Origin: Deltaproteobacteria bacterium
GTDB taxonomy: Bacteria > Myxococcota_A > UBA9160 > JAFDET01
Reading direction: 5' to 3'
Length of the DNA stretch: 9,924 nucleotides
Assembly (NCBI GenBank): GCA_019310195.1
Contig: JAFDET010000112.1
Location: 1-9,924, forward strand
The notes beneath the pieces were generated by a model. It was not told the DNA's origin. It searched no databases and saw nothing but the letters and a program-made list of their open reading frames with translations. Position numbers and translations under genes: made by a program. The first letter of the stretch is position 1; every line of letters starts with the position of its first letter. Positions 8,355-9,924 of this stretch are shown in pieces.

Positions 8355-8723
8355 ATGGCCCAGAAGAGCCGAAGCAACGGCCAGAACCCCTTGGAGAGTG
8401 CCGCGGACAGCCTCGAGAAGGAGCTGACGCGGATTCAGAAGCAGATCCAGAAGGGTCGCCGCGACCTGGAGAAGCGGATCGAGCGCGGTCGCCGGCAGCT
8501 GGTGGCGGATGTCCGCAAGACGCCGGCCTACAAGCGCGCCAGGACCCTGCGCAAGGACGCCGACAAGCTCCGCAAGGACGCCGAGAAGCAGCTCGAGAGC
8601 GGCGTGGACAACGTGCTCGCCATGTTCAACATCGCCAGCAAGCGCGACCTGACCAAGATCGATCGCCGCCTGCGCACGCTGAACAAGAAGCTGACCGACA
8701 TCGAGAAGAGCGCCAGCGCCTAG
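8355..8723 (+). CDS. Phasin-like, polyhydroxyalkanoate granule-associated protein (putative)
   Basis: 122 residues, very rich in Lys, Arg, Glu and Asp, with no Cys and no membrane segment or signal peptide. Residues from about 14 to 75 (SAADSLEKELTRIQKQIQKG onward) and the last 30 read as amphipathic helix or coiled coil, with repeated LRKDA (two copies near 62-73). The C-terminal part, VLAMFNIASKRDLTKIDRRL followed by LNKKLTDIEK, resembles the C-terminal helix of phasins (pattern: short hydrophobic stretch, then SKxDxxxIxxxLxxLxxKLxxIE). Phasins coat polyhydroxyalkanoate granules and keep them dispersed. The link is by pattern only: no PHA synthase, depolymerase or regulator is in the window, and a general basic coiled-coil or nucleoid-associated protein is the alternative. 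Its own promoter, strong ribosome-binding site and strong terminator point to a single-gene, highly expressed transcript, as is common for phasins. Confidence 0.65.
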   Translation: MAQKSRSNGQNPLESAADSLEKELTRIQKQIQKGRRDLEKRIERGRRQLVADVRKTPAYKRARTLRKDADKLRKDAEKQLESGVDNVLAMFNIASKRDLTKIDRRLRTLNKKLTDIEKSASA

Positions 8724-8748
8724 CTGAGTTCACGCGCGGTGAGAGGTA

Positions 8749-8780
8749 AGCCCGGCGGCACCAGCCGCCGGGCTTTTTCT
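8749..8780 (+). terminator. Intrinsic terminator of the phasin-like gene
   Basis: Perfect 11-bp stem AGCCCGGCGGC (8749-8759) / GCCGCCGGGCT (8764-8774) with loop ACCA, followed by TTTT and CTTCT. It is 25 bp after the phasin-like stop and 34 bp before the next start codon. Confidence 0.95.
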
Positions 8781-8798
8781 TCTGGTAGGCTCGGCGCG

Positions 8799-8815
8799 GA
8801 GGAGGACCCCCGTTG
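8799..8815 (+). promoter_or_regulatory. Ribosome-binding site and TTG start of gcdH
   Basis: GAGGAGGA (8799-8806 region) lies 6 bases before TTG 8813-8815, ideal spacing. The resulting N-terminus (ADYSGIDFLRLDELLSDEE) aligns with the start of the mature glutaryl-CoA dehydrogenase fold, so TTG is preferred over the later ATG at about codon 51. Confidence 0.85.
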
Positions 8816-9924
8816 GCCGACTACAGCGGCATCGACTTCCTGCGCCTCGACGAGCTGCTCTCCGACGAGGAACGGCTGGCCCGGGACACCGTCCGGGAGT
8901 TCGTCACCCGCGAGTTCCTGCCGAAGATCCAGGAGCACATCCGCCAAGACGGCTCCTTCCCCATGGAGCTCGTTCCCGGCATGGCCGAGCTGGGCCTGTT
9001 CGGCGCCAACCTCCATGGCTACGGCTGCGCCGGCATGAACAACGTCGCCTACGGCCTGGTGATGCAGGAGCTGGAGCGCGGCGACTCGGGGCTGCGTTCC
9101 TTTGCGTCGGTCCAGGGCTCTCTGGTGATGTTCCCCATCCACGCCTACGGATCCGACGCCCAGAAGGAGCGTTGGCTTCCGGCATTGCAGAGCGGCGAGG
9201 CCGTGGGCTGCTTCGGACTCACCGAGCCGGACTTCGGCAGCCACATCGCCGCCATGCGCACCAAGGCCGAGCGTCGCGGGGACGGCTGGGTGCTGAACGG
9301 AGCCAAGCGCTGGATCACCAACGGCACCCTGTCCGAGGTGGCGCTGGTCTGGGCCTCGACCGAAGAGGGCATACGCGGGTTCCTGGTCGAGCGGGGCACG
9401 CCGGGGTTCGAAGCGCGCGACATCAAGGGCAAGTTCTCACTGCGCGCCTCGGTCACCTCGGAGCTCTTCTTGGACGACGTGGAGCTTCCGGAGGAGAGCC
9501 GCCTTCCCCTGGCCGAGGGCATGAAGGGACCGCTGTCCTGCCTGACCCAGGCGCGCTACGGCATCGCGTGGGGGGCGCTGGGCGCCGCCATGGCCTGCTA
9601 CGACGAAGTACTCGAGTACACGAAGGAGCGCATCGTCGCCGGCGGCCCGCTGGCGGGCAAGCAGCTCACTCAGCAGAAGCTGGTCTTCATGCTGACCGAG
9701 ATCACCAAGGGCCAGCTCCTCGCCCTGCGCCTGGGCCGCCTGAAGGACGAGGGCAGCATGGAACATGCCATGGTGTCCCTTGCGAAGCGCAACAACGTCG
9801 ACATCGCGCTGCAGATCGCGCGGGAAGCCCGGGACCTGCTGGGCGCCAACGGGATCGTGGACGACTACCAGGCCATGCGGCACATGATGAACCTGGAAAC
9901 GGTGCGCACCTACGAGGGCACCCA
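8813..9924 (+). CDS. gcdH: Glutaryl-CoA dehydrogenase, 3' end cut by window edge
   Basis: FAD enzyme of the acyl-CoA dehydrogenase family that oxidises and decarboxylates glutaryl-CoA to crotonyl-CoA in lysine, tryptophan and aromatic-acid breakdown; non-decarboxylating relatives exist. 370 codons are visible; the family is about 390, so some 20 are missing. Closest features to human GCDH: GYGCAGMNNVAYGLVMQELE (69-88), DSGLRS with the glutarate-binding Arg95, QGSLVMFPIHAYGS (101-114), GCFGLTEPDFGS (132-143), WITN (167-170), GKFSLRAS (206-213), ARYGIAWGALGA (247-258), RDLLGANGI (340-348) and TYEGT with catalytic Glu368 at the very end. Changes: the usual GSD reads GSH (His144), and the R-x-QFG flavin-contact stretch reads RIVAGG (273-278). 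It follows the phasin-like terminator by 34 bp, with no clear promoter of its own. The acyl-CoA dehydrogenase family is certain; the glutaryl-CoA specificity is well supported by Arg95 and the overall match. Confidence 0.92.
   Translation, partial: MADYSGIDFLRLDELLSDEERLARDTVREFVTREFLPKIQEHIRQDGSFPMELVPGMAELGLFGANLHGYGCAGMNNVAYGLVMQELERGDSGLRSFASVQGSLVMFPIHAYGSDAQKERWLPALQSGEAVGCFGLTEPDFGSHIAAMRTKAERRGDGWVLNGAKRWITNGTLSEVALVWASTEEGIRGFLVERGTPGFEARDIKGKFSLRASVTSELFLDDVELPEESRLPLAEGMKGPLSCLTQARYGIAWGALGAAMACYDEVLEYTKERIVAGGPLAGKQLTQQKLVFMLTEITKGQLLALRLGRLKDEGSMEHAMVSLAKRNNVDIALQIAREARDLLGANGIVDDYQAMRHMMNLETVRTYEGT

Overview
The window is a GC-rich stretch of bacterial chromosome, densely packed, with no mobile element, phage, tRNA, rRNA or CRISPR array that I can see. 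GC-rich codon third positions, a long-form HflX with an N-terminal extension of about 190 residues, a phasin-like granule protein and a glutaryl-CoA dehydrogenase fit a delta-proteobacterial-grade organism (Myxococcota, Desulfobacterota, Binatota or similar) or another uncultured GC-rich lineage. The sequence alone does not fix the taxon.

Layout. Positions 1-5216 lie on the minus strand and are transcribed right to left as glmU, glmS and a UvrD/PcrA-type DNA helicase whose C-terminus is cut by the left window edge. glmU and glmS are 3 bp apart and encode the first and the last two steps of UDP-N-acetylglucosamine synthesis, which feeds peptidoglycan and lipopolysaccharide. The helicase follows after an 83-bp gap. 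A 132-bp divergent gap (5217-5348) separates this block from hflX and a fabH-type ketoacyl-ACP synthase III on the plus strand, which overlap by four bases (ATGA).

A 319-bp gap follows (8036-8354). It is the most structured non-coding stretch: a long hairpin just after fabH, a diverged direct repeat, and an AT-richer promoter region with a palindrome between the -35 and -10 candidates. It leads to a small, charged, phasin-like gene with a strong ribosome-binding site and a textbook intrinsic terminator. Only 34 bp after that terminator, a glutaryl-CoA dehydrogenase gene starts at TTG and runs off the right edge just after its catalytic Glu.

The genes join cell-envelope precursor supply (glmU, glmS), fatty-acid initiation (fabH), stress-related ribosome splitting (hflX), DNA repair (pcrA/uvrD) and carbon storage or acyl-CoA catabolism (phasin-like protein, gcdH). 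I see no convincing undescribed multi-gene system. The points most worth a second look are the missing canonical start codon of hflX, the repeat/hairpin region 8060-8200, the palindrome in the phasin promoter, the terminator placed against gcdH, and changes at usually conserved positions in GcdH, HflX and GlmU.
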